Shown: one piece after another, positions 41,253 through 50,016 of the stretch
Numbering within the stretch: the stretch's first letter is position 1
Layout: each line of letters starts with the position of its first letter
From: Pseudomonas sp. Ant30-3
GTDB lineage: Bacteria > Pseudomonadota > Gammaproteobacteria > Pseudomonadales > Pseudomonadaceae
Assembly: GCF_000690905.1 (NCBI RefSeq)
Contig: NZ_JMCL01000047.1
Span: 24,681-88,680, forward strand
Length of the DNA: 64,000 nt
Direction of reading: 5' to 3'
Program-made: the position numbers and the translations under genes
The notes under the pieces: generated by a model
The model's input: only the letters and a program-made list of their open reading frames with translations
Databases searched by the model: none
What the model was told of the DNA's origin: nothing

Positions 41253-43739
41253 ATGCCTGATCTGCTAGACCGCTACCCGCTGACGGCGGGCACTTATCAC
41301 GAACTGCTCGACGACAGCGGCGCCGTACGCGCGCATTGGCGCCGACTGTTCGATCAGCTGCAACGCAGCACGCCAGCGCAGCTGCTGCAGCGTCAGACTT
41401 TGCTGGGCCGTCAGATTCAGGAAAACGGCGTCACTTATAACGTCTACGCCGACCCCAAGGGGGCGGATCGGCCGTGGGAACTGGACCTGCTGCCGCACGT
41501 CATCAGCGCCGACGAGTGGGCGCTACTGTCGGCCGGGATTGCGCAACGGGCGCGGCTGCTGAACGCTGTACTGGCGGATCTTTACGGCCCGCAGCAATTG
41601 ATCGCCCAAGGCTTGCTGCCGGCGGAGCTGGTGTTCGGGCACAATAATTTTCTTTGGCCCTGTCAGGGAATCTGTCCGCCCGACGAGGTTTTTCTGCACC
41701 TCTACGCCGTGGATCTGGCGCGCACGCCCGATGGTCGCTGGTGGGTGACGGCGGACCGTACCCAGGCGCCCTCCGGAGCTGGCTATGCGCTGGAAAACCG
41801 CACCATCGTGTCGCGGGCCTTTCCCGAGTTATACCGGGATTTGAAGGTCCAGCATCTGGCAGGGTTCTTCCGCACGCTGCAGGAAACCCTCGCGCGGCAG
41901 GCGTCCAGCGACAACGAAGTGCCGCTGGTGGTCTTGCTAACGCCGGGCCGTTTCAACGAAAGCTACTTCGAACACCTTTATCTGGCTCGGCAGCTCGGCT
42001 ACCCCTTGGTGGAGGGTGGCGACCTCACGGTGCGCGACGCCACGGTGTATCTGAAAACCCTGAGCGGTTTGCGCCGGGTGCACGCAATCATGCGTCGGCT
42101 CGACGATGACTTCTGTGACCCCCTCGAACTGCGTACCGATTCGGCGCTCGGCGTGCCCGGCTTGCTGGAAGCCGTCCGACGCGGCCGAGTGCTGGTCGCT
42201 AATGCCTTGGGCAGTGGCGTACTGGAGTCGCCGGGATTGCTGGGCTTCCTGCCGAAGATCAATCAATTTCTGTTTGGTGAAGAGCTGCTGCTGCCGTCCG
42301 TTGCCACCTGGTGGTGCGGGGAAGCGCCGGTGCTGGCGCAGGCGCTGGAAAGGCTGCCGCAGTTGCTGATCAAGCCAGCGTTCCCCTCGCAAAGTTTCGC
42401 ACCGGTGCTGGGTCGCGATCTCAGCGAAGCCCAGCGACAGGCGCTTGCCGAACGCATGCAGGCGCGACCCTATGCGTATGTCGCGCAGGAACTCGCGCAG
42501 CTGTCCCAGGCACCGATCTGGCAGGCCGAAGCCGCGCAGCTGCAACCCCGGGCCATCGGCATGCGCATGTACGCAGTGGCGAGTAGCGACGGTTATCGAG
42601 TATTGGCCGGCGGTTTGACCCGGGTCGCCGCCGATGCGGATGCCGAAGTGGTGTCGATGCAGCGCGGCGGGGCAAGCAAGGACACCTGGGTGCTGGGCGA
42701 TCAAGCCCCGAGCGGTGAGCAATGGCAGACCCAACGGACAATCGGGGTGCATGATCTGGTGCGGCGCGATCCCTATCTGCCTTCGCGGGTAGTGGAAAAC
42801 CTGTTCTGGTTCGGCCGCTATTGCGAGCGTTGCGATGACAGCGCGCGGTTGCTGAGAATCATGCTGGCGCGCTATGTCGATGGCGATGACCCGCAAGCGC
42901 TGCAAGCGGCGGTGGATCTTGGCGAACGTCTGAACCTGTTGCCCGAGGAGGGCGGCTTGCCGGCGCGCTTGCTCGCGGCGTTGCTGGGTGATGACTGGCC
43001 GTTCAGCCTGCGCGACAACCTGCAACGCTTGCAGTGGGCGGCGTCGCAGGTGCGCGGCAAACTGTCCCGGGAGAACTGGCAAGCGCTGGTGGAGTTGCAG
43101 CGCGAAGCCCTGGAACTGGAAACACAAGCGCCGGATTTCGGCGAGCTGCTGGATTTTCTCAACCGTTTGGTGATGTCGCTGGCGGCCTTGTCCGGTTTTG
43201 CCCTCGACGACATGACCCGGGACGAAGGCTGGCGTTTCCTGATGATCGGCCGGCGAATAGAGCGCCTGCAATTTCTCAGCGCCAGCCTCGCCGGTTTCTT
43301 GCGCGGCCCGGGCGCGTTCGATCAGGGCGGGCTGGAGTGGTTACTGGAGTTGGGCAACAGCAGCATCACCTACCGCTCGCGGTATCTGGCGGTAGCGCAG
43401 ATGATCCCGGTCCTGGACCTGTTGTTGCTCGATGAGCAGAACCCCCACGCCGTGCTGTTCCAGCTGAAACTGGTGACCCGCACGCTCAAGCGTTTGAACG
43501 ATGACTTTGCCGCGCCGCGCGAGACGGTGCTGCCGGTATTGGTCGAACGCCTCGCGCGCTTCGATCTGGGATGCCTGGGCAATTCACTGTTCGGTGCGGC
43601 CAGTGTGGACGCCGCTGTTCAGGGGTTGGCCGATCTGTTGCAAGAGATTGCTCACGCCAGCGGACAGGTGTCGGATCGACTGGCGTTGCGGCATTTCGCC
43701 CATGTCGATGATGTCAGCCAGCGCACGGTATCTGTGTGA
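41253..43739 (+). CDS. Circularly permuted ATP-grasp plus alpha-E fusion protein
   Basis: 828 aa. Residues about 1-480 are the circularly permuted ATP-grasp type (DUF404/DUF407), with RAFPELYRDLKVQHLAGFF-like (ASRAFPELYRDL), RRLDDDFCDPLELR and MRMYAVASSDGYRVLAGGL-type segments. From about residue 510 the alpha-E domain begins: SRVVENLFWFGRYCERCDD, an all-helical module of unknown role. In many genomes these are two separate genes; here they are one. The stop overlaps the next gene (TGATG). By family logic the ATP-grasp forms an amide or peptide bond; the substrate is unknown. Confidence 0.88.
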   Translation: MPDLLDRYPLTAGTYHELLDDSGAVRAHWRRLFDQLQRSTPAQLLQRQTLLGRQIQENGVTYNVYADPKGADRPWELDLLPHVISADEWALLSAGIAQRARLLNAVLADLYGPQQLIAQGLLPAELVFGHNNFLWPCQGICPPDEVFLHLYAVDLARTPDGRWWVTADRTQAPSGAGYALENRTIVSRAFPELYRDLKVQHLAGFFRTLQETLARQASSDNEVPLVVLLTPGRFNESYFEHLYLARQLGYPLVEGGDLTVRDATVYLKTLSGLRRVHAIMRRLDDDFCDPLELRTDSALGVPGLLEAVRRGRVLVANALGSGVLESPGLLGFLPKINQFLFGEELLLPSVATWWCGEAPVLAQALERLPQLLIKPAFPSQSFAPVLGRDLSEAQRQALAERMQARPYAYVAQELAQLSQAPIWQAEAAQLQPRAIGMRMYAVASSDGYRVLAGGLTRVAADADAEVVSMQRGGASKDTWVLGDQAPSGEQWQTQRTIGVHDLVRRDPYLPSRVVENLFWFGRYCERCDDSARLLRIMLARYVDGDDPQALQAAVDLGERLNLLPEEGGLPARLLAALLGDDWPFSLRDNLQRLQWAASQVRGKLSRENWQALVELQREALELETQAPDFGELLDFLNRLVMSLAALSGFALDDMTRDEGWRFLMIGRRIERLQFLSASLAGFLRGPGAFDQGGLEWLLELGNSSITYRSRYLAVAQMIPVLDLLLLDEQNPHAVLFQLKLVTRTLKRLNDDFAAPRETVLPVLVERLARFDLGCLGNSLFGAASVDAAVQGLADLLQEIAHASGQVSDRLALRHFAHVDDVSQRTVSV

Positions 43740-44629
43740 TGGCCGCGAATTACCAGATTTTTCACGACACTCACTATCACTACGACAGCCCGGTGTCCCT
43801 GGCCCAGCAACTGGCACATTTGTGGCCTCGGCCCTGCGCGTGGCAGAGGTGCAGCGCGTGGCAATTGCAGATCAGCCCGGAGCCGACCGTACGCCGGGAT
43901 GAACTGGACGTATTCGGCAATCCGCTCACGCGGCTGGCGTTCGAACGTCCGCATGATGAATTGCTGGTCAATGCCAGTCTTACCGTGGAGGTGCTGCCCC
44001 GGCCGGCGCTGGATTTCAATCAGTCCCCCGCCTGGGAAGACACCCGGAACGCGCTGACCTACAGCGGTCAGCCGATGTCACTCCAACTGCTGGAAGCGTG
44101 CCGCTACCGATTCGAATCGCCCTATGTGCATTTGAAGAGAAATTTCGTCGAATTTTCCCACAGCTGTTTTTCCGAAAGTCGGCCGCTGCTGCTGGGCGTT
44201 CAAGCGTTGATGGAGAAGATTTTCAGCGAGTTCACGTTTGATGCCGAAGCCACACAGGTGGCGACACCACTGGTGGAAGTGCTGGAGCGGCGGCGCGGGG
44301 TTTGCCAGGATTTCGCGCATCTGATGCTCGCGTGTGTGCGCTCGCGCGGCTTGGCGGCGCGTTATGTCAGCGGGTATTTGTTGACTCAGCCACCACCCGG
44401 CCAGCCGCGGCTGATTGGCGCCGATGCTTCGCATGCCTGGGTCTCGGTGTATTGCCCGGTGCTGGGCTGGGTGGACTTCGATCCGACCAACAATGTGCAA
44501 CCGGCACTGGAACACATCACCCTGGCCTGGGGCCGGGACTTCTCGGATGTTTCGCCATTGCGGGGGGTCATTCTGGGCGGGGGTCATCATGATCCCGAAG
44601 TTCGTGTCACCGTGATGCCACTGGCTTGA
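43739..44629 (+). CDS. Transglutaminase-like cysteine peptidase family protein
   Basis: 296 aa from ATG 43739, overlapping the previous stop. An N-terminal transglutaminase-associated domain (YQIFHDTHYHYDSPVSLAQQ) precedes the core with Cys189 (RRGVCQDFAHL), His232 (DASHAWVSVY) and Asp248 (VDFDPTNN). It is smaller than and distinct from the first gene of the cluster. No signal peptide is visible, so it probably acts in the cytosol with the ATP-grasp protein. Confidence 0.9.
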   Translation: MAANYQIFHDTHYHYDSPVSLAQQLAHLWPRPCAWQRCSAWQLQISPEPTVRRDELDVFGNPLTRLAFERPHDELLVNASLTVEVLPRPALDFNQSPAWEDTRNALTYSGQPMSLQLLEACRYRFESPYVHLKRNFVEFSHSCFSESRPLLLGVQALMEKIFSEFTFDAEATQVATPLVEVLERRRGVCQDFAHLMLACVRSRGLAARYVSGYLLTQPPPGQPRLIGADASHAWVSVYCPVLGWVDFDPTNNVQPALEHITLAWGRDFSDVSPLRGVILGGGHHDPEVRVTVMPLA

Positions 44630-44640
44630 CGTAGATCCCA

Positions 44641-44730
44641 GGTGGGAGCGGGCTCGCTCGCGAAAGCGGTTAGACAGTCACATAGCTGTTGGATGTGCCG
44701 CCGTTTTCGCGAGCAAGCCCGCTCCCACAA
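44641..44730. repeat. REP-type inverted repeat after the transglutaminase cluster
   Basis: Arms GTGGGAGCGGGCTCGCTCGCG (44642 onward, first 20 bases shown in part) and TTCGCGAGCAAGCCCGCTCC (about 44706 onward) with a 38-base centre. Confidence 0.8.
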
Positions 44731-44778
44731 GGTAATGTGCGATTCTTTTGAGAAGGGGTATTTCAGATTGGCCTGTGA

Positions 44779-44802
44779 GGGTCAGCAAGGAACTGCTGAC
44801 CC
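44779..44802. terminator. Hairpin between convergent genes
   Basis: GGGTCAGCA AGGAAC TGCTGACCC is a perfect 9-bp stem. It follows the small gene at 44851-45039 (minus) and could serve both flanking units. Confidence 0.6.
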
Positions 44803-44850
44803 TGGACACAGATCCGGTGGGCCTGATCAGATCATCGGGCCCTGAGGGTC

Positions 44851-45039
44851 TCAGGCGTCGGGCGCCTGATCTTTCGGTGCTTCAACATCGCTTTCTGCCA
44901 CTTCGCCTTCTGCATCCGGGTTCAGTGCTGCTGCTTCTTCTTCAGCTGTAGCTTTCTTGCGCTGAAGCTTTTCCTCTTTCTTCTGCTCCTTGGCCAAGTC
45001 TCTCTGACGTTTGGCGAAGGAATAATTAGGTTTAGCCAT
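44851..45039 (-). CDS. Small basic conserved hypothetical protein
   Basis: 62 aa: MAKPNYSFAKRQRDLAKEQK, then Lys/Glu-rich helix, then an acidic Ala/Glu/Asp tail ending KDQAPDA. The split into a basic front and an acidic end suggests a coiled or disordered protein. AGAGGA precedes the ATG. Proteins with this N-terminus occur in other pseudomonads; I know no function. Confidence 0.8.
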   Translation of the reverse strand: MAKPNYSFAKRQRDLAKEQKKEEKLQRKKATAEEEAAALNPDAEGEVAESDVEAPKDQAPDA

Positions 45040-45107
45040 GGGCGATCCTCTGGGGTCGAAGGTGAGGTTGAGCGGCGCATATTCTGCCCTGTATCGGTGC
45101 CGAGCCG

Positions 45108-45695
45108 TTAGCCGGGTTTTTGCTCTGTCCATTTTGGCACCACTGTCGGCTGCCACGCGTCCAGAGCATCGAGCAGTGTTTGCGGTGTTTCGCTCACCTG
45201 CAGCATGTCACGGTGCGCTTCTCGAACGAAGCCTTCGCCGACGATATGATCAAGAAAACCGGTCAATTTGCTGTAGAAACCGTTTACTTCCAGCAGTCCC
45301 AGCGGTTTGCCGTGGTAACCCAGTTGGCCCCAGGTCCAGACTTCGAACAGTTCTTCCAGGGTCCCAAGGCCACCAGGCAAGGCGATGAACGCATCGCTGA
45401 GTTCGGCCATCCGCGCCTTGCGCGCATGCATGCCGTCGACCACTTCCAAGCGAGTCAGGCCGCTGTGGCCGATTTCCTTGTCCTTGAGGCTTTGCGGAAT
45501 GATCCCGATGACTTCGCCCCCTGCGGCCAGTGCGGCATCGGCGACAACACCCATCAGGCCGACGGCACCGCCGCCGTAAACCAGCGTCAACTTGCGCTCG
45601 GCCAAGGCCTGGCCGAGGGCTACCGCTGCCTCGCGATAGGCGGGATCGGAGCCGGTGCTGGCACCGCAAAATACACAAACGGATGTTAGAGACAT
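45108..45695 (-). CDS. LOG-family nucleoside 5'-monophosphate phosphoribohydrolase
   Basis: 195 aa. A Rossmann-fold protein of the TIGR00730/LOG family. [18 protein letters not shown] binds nucleotide, and [18 protein letters not shown] holds the catalytic PGGxGTxxE motif; MHARKARM lies between. These enzymes release the base from AMP or cytokinin riboside monophosphates. ATG 45695 ([13 protein letters not shown]) has GGAGG before it; a longer upstream frame is not conserved. Confidence 0.92.
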   Translation of the reverse strand: MSLTSVCVFCGASTGSDPAYREAAVALGQALAERKLTLVYGGGAVGLMGVVADAALAAGGEVIGIIPQSLKDKEIGHSGLTRLEVVDGMHARKARMAELSDAFIALPGGLGTLEELFEVWTWGQLGYHGKPLGLLEVNGFYSKLTGFLDHIVGEGFVREAHRDMLQVSETPQTLLDALDAWQPTVVPKWTEQKPG

Positions 45696-45754
45696 GCTTT
45701 CCTCCGTGGTCAGAATGGCCACAGAGTAAAGTTTCAGGCTCGACACTCCAAGCG

Positions 45755-45844
45755 CTAGGCGTCGCGCTTTGGCGTTTCGTAAGTGCCACTGGCACCGCAG
45801 GCGTAGGCGGCGAGCAAGCTGCATAACAGGCTGTTGATGAACAT
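45755..45844 (-). CDS. Possible small hydrophobic peptide
   Basis: A 29-codon ORF reading [20 protein letters not shown] and nine more residues. GGAG lies 8 bases ahead of the ATG. The N-terminal half is hydrophobic with two cysteines, like a short membrane or signal-like peptide. It sits just upstream of the LOG gene in the same direction. It may be chance. Confidence 0.3.
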   Translation of the reverse strand: MFINSLLCSLLAAYACGASGTYETPKRDA

Positions 45845-45938
45845 GTCAGACACTCCGTCCGGGGATAGTGGCTCAATGATAGAGCCGGTCCAGAGGTCTG
45901 GCTGGTAGATTGTCTCGATTGGGGTAATAGCCGGAAAG

Positions 45939-45965
45939 TTGTATACAATTTTTGACTCAAGTCAT
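45939..45965 (+). promoter_or_regulatory. Two candidate operators upstream of azu
   Basis: TTGTATACAA (45939-45948) is a perfect palindrome of the kind bound by GntR-type regulators. TTGACTCAAGTCAT (45952-45965) resembles the Anr/Fnr site TTGAT-N4-ATCAA with two changes. Azurin genes in Pseudomonas are known to be Anr-activated, which favours the second site. Confidence 0.4.
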
Positions 45966-46036
45966 AGGAACTTGCGAAGTTTTCAGGCAGTCTTCTGTCC
46001 ATTCGCACGTTATTAACCCTGCCTTGGAGATTCACC

Positions 46037-46483
46037 ATGTTTGCCAAACTCGTTGCGGTATCCCTGTTGACACTGGCCAGCAGCCAACTGATGGCTGCCG
46101 AGTGCAAGACCACCGTTGACTCCACCGACCAGATGACCTTCAACACCAAAGCCATCGAAATCGACAAGAGCTGCAAGACCTTCACCGTCGAGCTGACTCA
46201 CTCCGGCAACTTGCCGAAAAACGTCATGGGTCATAACTGGGTGCTGAGCAAGGAAGCCGACATGCAGCCGATCGCTACCGATGGCCTGGCAGCCGGTATC
46301 GACAAGAGCTACCTGAAAGAAGGCGACGCGCGCATCATCGCCCACACCAAAATCATCGGCGCCAAGGAAACCGATTCGGTGACTTTTGATGTGTCGAAGC
46401 TGGCTGCTGGTGAGAAATATGGCTTCTTCTGCTCGTTCCCGGGCCACATCTCGATGATGAAAGGTACGGTTACGCTGAAGTAA
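46037..46483 (+). CDS. azu: Azurin
   Basis: 148 aa precursor of the periplasmic type 1 copper protein that passes electrons in denitrification and oxidative-stress respiration. A 20-residue signal peptide ([20 protein letters not shown]) leaves the mature N-terminus AECKTTVDS. Copper ligands are all present in mature numbering: His46 (MGHNW), Cys112, His117 and Met121 ([12 protein letters not shown]). The Cys3-Cys26 disulfide pair is also there. It is monocistronic, with GCCTTGGAGATTCACC before the ATG and a strong terminator after. Confidence 0.98.
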   Translation: MFAKLVAVSLLTLASSQLMAAECKTTVDSTDQMTFNTKAIEIDKSCKTFTVELTHSGNLPKNVMGHNWVLSKEADMQPIATDGLAAGIDKSYLKEGDARIIAHTKIIGAKETDSVTFDVSKLAAGEKYGFFCSFPGHISMMKGTVTLK

Positions 46484-46492
46484 GCGAATCGC

Positions 46493-46530
46493 GCATAAAA
46501 AAAAGCGTCCCGATCGGGGCGCTTTTTTTT
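46493..46530. terminator. Bidirectional terminator after azu
   Basis: AAAAAAAAGCGTCCC GAT CGGGGCGCTTTTTTTT: a GC stem flanked by A and T runs on both sides, usable from either strand (azu and convergent nadE). Confidence 0.9.
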
Positions 46531-46552
46531 GCTCGAAGCCTATGTACGACCC

Positions 46553-46651
46553 TGTAGGAGCTGTCGAGTGAAACGAGGCTGCGATCTTTTGAATTTGATC
46601 TTATAGCACTGTCGAAAGATCGCAGCCTCGTTTCACTCGACAGCTCCTACA
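46553..46651. repeat. Perfect 37-bp inverted repeat
   Basis: Arms 46553-46589 and 46615-46651 are exact complements (TGTAGGAGCTGTCGAGTGAA...ATCTTT), with a 25-base loop. It belongs to the GATCGCAGCCT/GCTCCTAC repeat family also seen at 24147-24220, and lies between convergent azu and nadE. Confidence 0.88.
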
Positions 46652-46679
46652 AGCGTCTATACGCCGCTAACTGACAAGG

Positions 46680-47507
46680 TCAGGGCGCAAACGGCATCAC
46701 GCGCTTGTGATGAGTCTTCCTGTACGTGTCGCAAATGATCTTGAACGCCTCTTCGCGCACCGGCTCGCCGTGCAGAAACGCGTCGATTTCGGCATAGGTG
46801 ACGCCATGCGCCGCTTCGTCCGGTTTGCCGGGCGACAAGTCTTCGAGGTCGGCGGTCGGGATTTTTTCCACCAGCGATTCCGGGGCGCCGAAGCTGCGCG
46901 CAATGGCGCGTACCTGGTTCTTGACCAGCCCGCTCAAGGGGGCCAGGTCACACGCGCCGTCACCGAACTTGGTGTAGAAACCCATCACCGCTTCTGCCGC
47001 GTGGTCAGTGCCGATCACCAAGCCCTGGCACGCACCCGCGATGGCGTATTGCGCGACCATGCGCATCCGCGCCTTGGTATTGCCGAGGACGAAATCCACC
47101 GATACCGCATGCTGTCCTTCGAAAGCCGCAATTTCACCCGCCAGGGCTTTGACCGACGGCCCGATGTTCACCGTGTGGCGCTCATCCGGGCTGATGAAGT
47201 TCACTGAATCCTGCGCATCCTGCTCATCAAACTGAACGCCGTAAGGCAGGCGCACGGCGATGAACGTGTAGCTGTCGTCGCCGCTGCGCTCGCGCAATTC
47301 ACGCACGGCTCTCTGGGCCAACAGGCCAGCGGTGAGCGAATCGACGCCGCCGCTGATGCCGAGCACCAGGGCCTTGAGCCCGGAGTTGATCAGGCACTCC
47401 TGAATGAATGTAATGCGCCGGGCGACTTCAGCCTCAAGGGCTGCCTTGTCGGCAAACGGCGGTTGAACCTTGAGCTGCTCGGCAATCTCACGCTGTACGG
47501 CTTGCAT
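46680..47507 (-). CDS. nadE: Ammonia-dependent NAD+ synthetase
   Basis: 275 aa. It converts nicotinate adenine dinucleotide to NAD+ with ATP and ammonia. The PP-loop [13 protein letters not shown] is at residues about 48-60, and the conserved [21 protein letters not shown] and [14 protein letters not shown] segments follow. No glutaminase domain. ATG 47507 with AAGGAGTGAATTC upstream; a longer frame to 47642 lies inside pncB. It starts 4 bases after the pncB stop. Confidence 0.97.
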   Translation of the reverse strand: MQAVQREIAEQLKVQPPFADKAALEAEVARRITFIQECLINSGLKALVLGISGGVDSLTAGLLAQRAVRELRERSGDDSYTFIAVRLPYGVQFDEQDAQDSVNFISPDERHTVNIGPSVKALAGEIAAFEGQHAVSVDFVLGNTKARMRMVAQYAIAGACQGLVIGTDHAAEAVMGFYTKFGDGACDLAPLSGLVKNQVRAIARSFGAPESLVEKIPTADLEDLSPGKPDEAAHGVTYAEIDAFLHGEPVREEAFKIICDTYRKTHHKRVMPFAP

Positions 47508-47511
47508 GAAT

Positions 47512-48738
47512 TCACTCCTTGCTTGTTGGGCTTGAAAGGGCGGCAGGAACTTTGAAAACGTGTCGCAAATAGGCGACAAAATTGGGGTCTTTGCAGTGCG
47601 TCTTGCCCGGCTCGTCCGAGATCTTGGCGACCGGCTGACCATTGCAGGCGGCCATTTTAAGCACGATGCTCATCGGTTCAACACCCGGGATATCGCACGT
47701 CAGGTTCGTGCCGATACCAAAGCTGACATTGATTCGGCCGCGCAGTGCCCGAAAGATCTCCAGCGACCTGGGCAGGGTCAGGCTGTCGGAAAACACCAGG
47801 GTCTTGCTCATCGGGTCGATGCCGAGCCGGTGATAGTGGGCGATGGCCTTTTCTGCCCAGAGTATCGGATCACCGGAGTCATGGCGCAAACCGTCGAAAA
47901 GCTTGGCGAAGTACAGATCGAAATCACTGAGAAATGCATCAGTGGTGATGCAATCGGTCAGCGCGATCCCGAGCAAACCACGGTATTCACGCACCCAGCA
48001 ATCAAGCGCGGCGATCTGGCTGTCGATCAGGCGAGGGCCGAGTTGCTGGTGCGCCATGATCCATTCGTGAGCCATGGTGCCCAAAGGTTTCATGTCCAGC
48101 TCCCGGGACAGGTGCACGTTGCTGGTGCCGACGAAACGTCCGGGAAAATCGTGTTTGAGCACGTTCACCACTTCTTCCTGCACGCGGAAAGAAAAGCGAC
48201 GACGCGTGCCGAAATCGGCTACCTGCAATTCGGATAATTCATCACTGCTGGCATTGGCGCTCAGCCAGTCGAACTTGCGATAGAGCTGCTCGCGGGCCTG
48301 CTCCAGAACGATTTCCCGGTAGCGATAACGATTGCGTACTTCGCTAACGATGGACAGCAGCGGCACTTCGAACAGAATCACATGCAGCCACGGCCCGCGC
48401 AGACGGATAAACAGTTCGCCGTTTTCGATGCCGGTGTGCACGTAACGCAGGTTGAATCGGAACAGCCCGAGGAAGCGCAGAAAATCCGGTTTCATGAAGC
48501 TGATGCGCTCCATGAAACTCAGTTGGTCCGGGCTCAAACTCAACTCCGCCAGGCGCTCGATCTGAAAACGGATTTCCGCCAGATAAGGCCGCAGATCCTC
48601 ACTGTTACGGCAACGAAACTCCCATTCGACTTCCACGTTCGGGTAGTTGTGCAGCACCGCCTGCATCATCGTCAGTTTGTAAAAGTCGGTGTCGAGCAGG
48701 TTCTGCACGATGCGATCGGCAAACACACTCTCGCTCAT
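47512..48738 (-). CDS. pncB: Nicotinate phosphoribosyltransferase
   Basis: 408 aa. First step of NAD+ salvage from nicotinate. [20 protein letters not shown] at the N-terminus, [11 protein letters not shown] containing the phosphorylated-His region, and [16 protein letters not shown] and [14 protein letters not shown] match the family. With nadE it forms a two-gene NAD salvage operon. A repeat separates it from the LysR gene. Confidence 0.97.
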   Translation of the reverse strand: MSESVFADRIVQNLLDTDFYKLTMMQAVLHNYPNVEVEWEFRCRNSEDLRPYLAEIRFQIERLAELSLSPDQLSFMERISFMKPDFLRFLGLFRFNLRYVHTGIENGELFIRLRGPWLHVILFEVPLLSIVSEVRNRYRYREIVLEQAREQLYRKFDWLSANASSDELSELQVADFGTRRRFSFRVQEEVVNVLKHDFPGRFVGTSNVHLSRELDMKPLGTMAHEWIMAHQQLGPRLIDSQIAALDCWVREYRGLLGIALTDCITTDAFLSDFDLYFAKLFDGLRHDSGDPILWAEKAIAHYHRLGIDPMSKTLVFSDSLTLPRSLEIFRALRGRINVSFGIGTNLTCDIPGVEPMSIVLKMAACNGQPVAKISDEPGKTHCKDPNFVAYLRHVFKVPAALSSPTSKE

Positions 48739-48823
48739 AACGGGGGTTCTCCACTTTGAATCAGGTTAGTGGCGCATATCGGTGGTAGTTATTGCCAGCG
48801 ATTTTTGGGGCATAGCGATCCCA

Positions 48824-48913
48824 TGTGGGAGCGAGCCTGCTCGCGATGGCGATATTTCATTCGACATCAATATTGACTGACCCACCGCTATCGCGAGCAG
48901 GCTCACTCCCACA
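48824..48913. repeat. REP-type inverted repeat before pncB
   Basis: Arms GTGGGAGCGAGCCTGCTCGC (48825 onward) and GCGAGCAGGCTCACTCCCAC (about 48893 onward) with one mismatch. Confidence 0.82.
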
Positions 48914-48930
48914 AGGGAGTGTGTGACGCC

Positions 48931-49842
48931 TCAACCAGGCGATATGTCCGGGCTATCAATCTGCTCAAGCATCCACTTCACGAAATCCCGAACCTTGGGC
49001 ACTTCCGCCGAATGCTCGGGATAAGCCAGGTAATAGGCGTCGGAACTGGGCATCGCGTGTTGCCAGGGAATGACCAGTTTGCCGTCAGCCAATTCCTCTT
49101 CCACCAGGAAACGCGGCAACAGCGCCACGCCACAGCCAACCTGCGCAGCGCGGATGCACATGTAAAAGGTCTCGAAGCGTGGGCCGTGGTAGCTGTGTTC
49201 GGTGTGGTAGCCCTGACTGTCGAACCAGTCGTGCCATGCCTGGGGGCGCGAAGCATTTTGCAGCAGAACCAGATCAGCGAGTTGTGTCGGGTCGGTGAGT
49301 GGCGTTTCCGGCAGGCTGCCGGGCGCGCAGACCGGTACCAGCTCTTCGCTGAACAATTTCAGGCATTCGGTGCGAGGGCGCGCCCCTTGGCCGAAATAAA
49401 ACGCCAGGTCGCTGCGACCTTGCAAGAGATCGTCGGCTTCCTGCTCGCTGCACAGGTCCAGGTGAATCGATGGGTGACGCAAACGCCAGCCCTTCAGACG
49501 CGGCACTAGCCAGCGCGCGCCGAAGGTCGGCGGAGTCGATACACGCAGAACTTCGGTTTCGCCGCCGTAGGAACGCAGGTAATGCGTCGACATCTCGACC
49601 TGCGTGAGGATTTTTCTTACTTCTACCAGGTACAAATCCCCGGCCGGCGTCATTTGCAGGCGTCGGCGCACCCGGCGGAACAGCAGGTGCTGCAGCAACT
49701 CTTCGAGTTGTGCGACCTGTTTGCTGACGGCGCTCTGGGTCAGGTTCAGCTCTTCAGCGGCGCGGGTGAAGCTCAAATGCCGGGTCACGGCCTCAAAACA
49801 CTGGAGGGCGGTGATCGACGGCAGGTAGCGTTTATTCAACAT
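48931..49842 (-). CDS. LysR-family regulator, likely of amaBA
   Basis: 303 aa. The N-terminal winged helix is clear: ALQCFEAVTRHLSFTRAAEE, then LNLTQSAVSKQVAQLEELL as recognition helix. The substrate-binding region shows LRVSTPPTFGARWLVPRL and GVALLPRFLVEEELADGKL. It resembles the GcvA/AmpR-like branch. It is divergent from amaB across 174 bases containing a T-N11-A palindrome, so it most likely controls the amaBA genes and itself. The stretch upstream, though open, is antisense to amaB. Confidence 0.92.
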   Translation of the reverse strand: MLNKRYLPSITALQCFEAVTRHLSFTRAAEELNLTQSAVSKQVAQLEELLQHLLFRRVRRRLQMTPAGDLYLVEVRKILTQVEMSTHYLRSYGGETEVLRVSTPPTFGARWLVPRLKGWRLRHPSIHLDLCSEQEADDLLQGRSDLAFYFGQGARPRTECLKLFSEELVPVCAPGSLPETPLTDPTQLADLVLLQNASRPQAWHDWFDSQGYHTEHSYHGPRFETFYMCIRAAQVGCGVALLPRFLVEEELADGKLVIPWQHAMPSSDAYYLAYPEHSAEVPKVRDFVKWMLEQIDSPDISPG

Positions 49843-49878
49843 GGACGGTCCTTTTTTCTTGTTTCTTTTTCGCCAACT

Positions 49879-49893
49879 ATTCAAAGCATGAAT
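49879..49893. promoter_or_regulatory. LysR-type box ATTCA-N5-TGAAT
   Basis: ATTCAAAGCATGAAT is a perfect interrupted palindrome with T-N11-A spacing, 36 bases upstream of the lysR start and 124 bases from amaB. This position suits autoregulation and divergent control. Confidence 0.45.
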
Positions 49894-50016
49894 AAACGGA
49901 ATGATATCTCTCTTAAAGGTCGTTTGTTGGGTAACCTCCGGAGCGCTAAAACTATAAGCCTGATCGGCCGAATTCATCCGGCTGCACGTTTGCTGTTTTC
50001 GCTTGAGGAGTGACCC

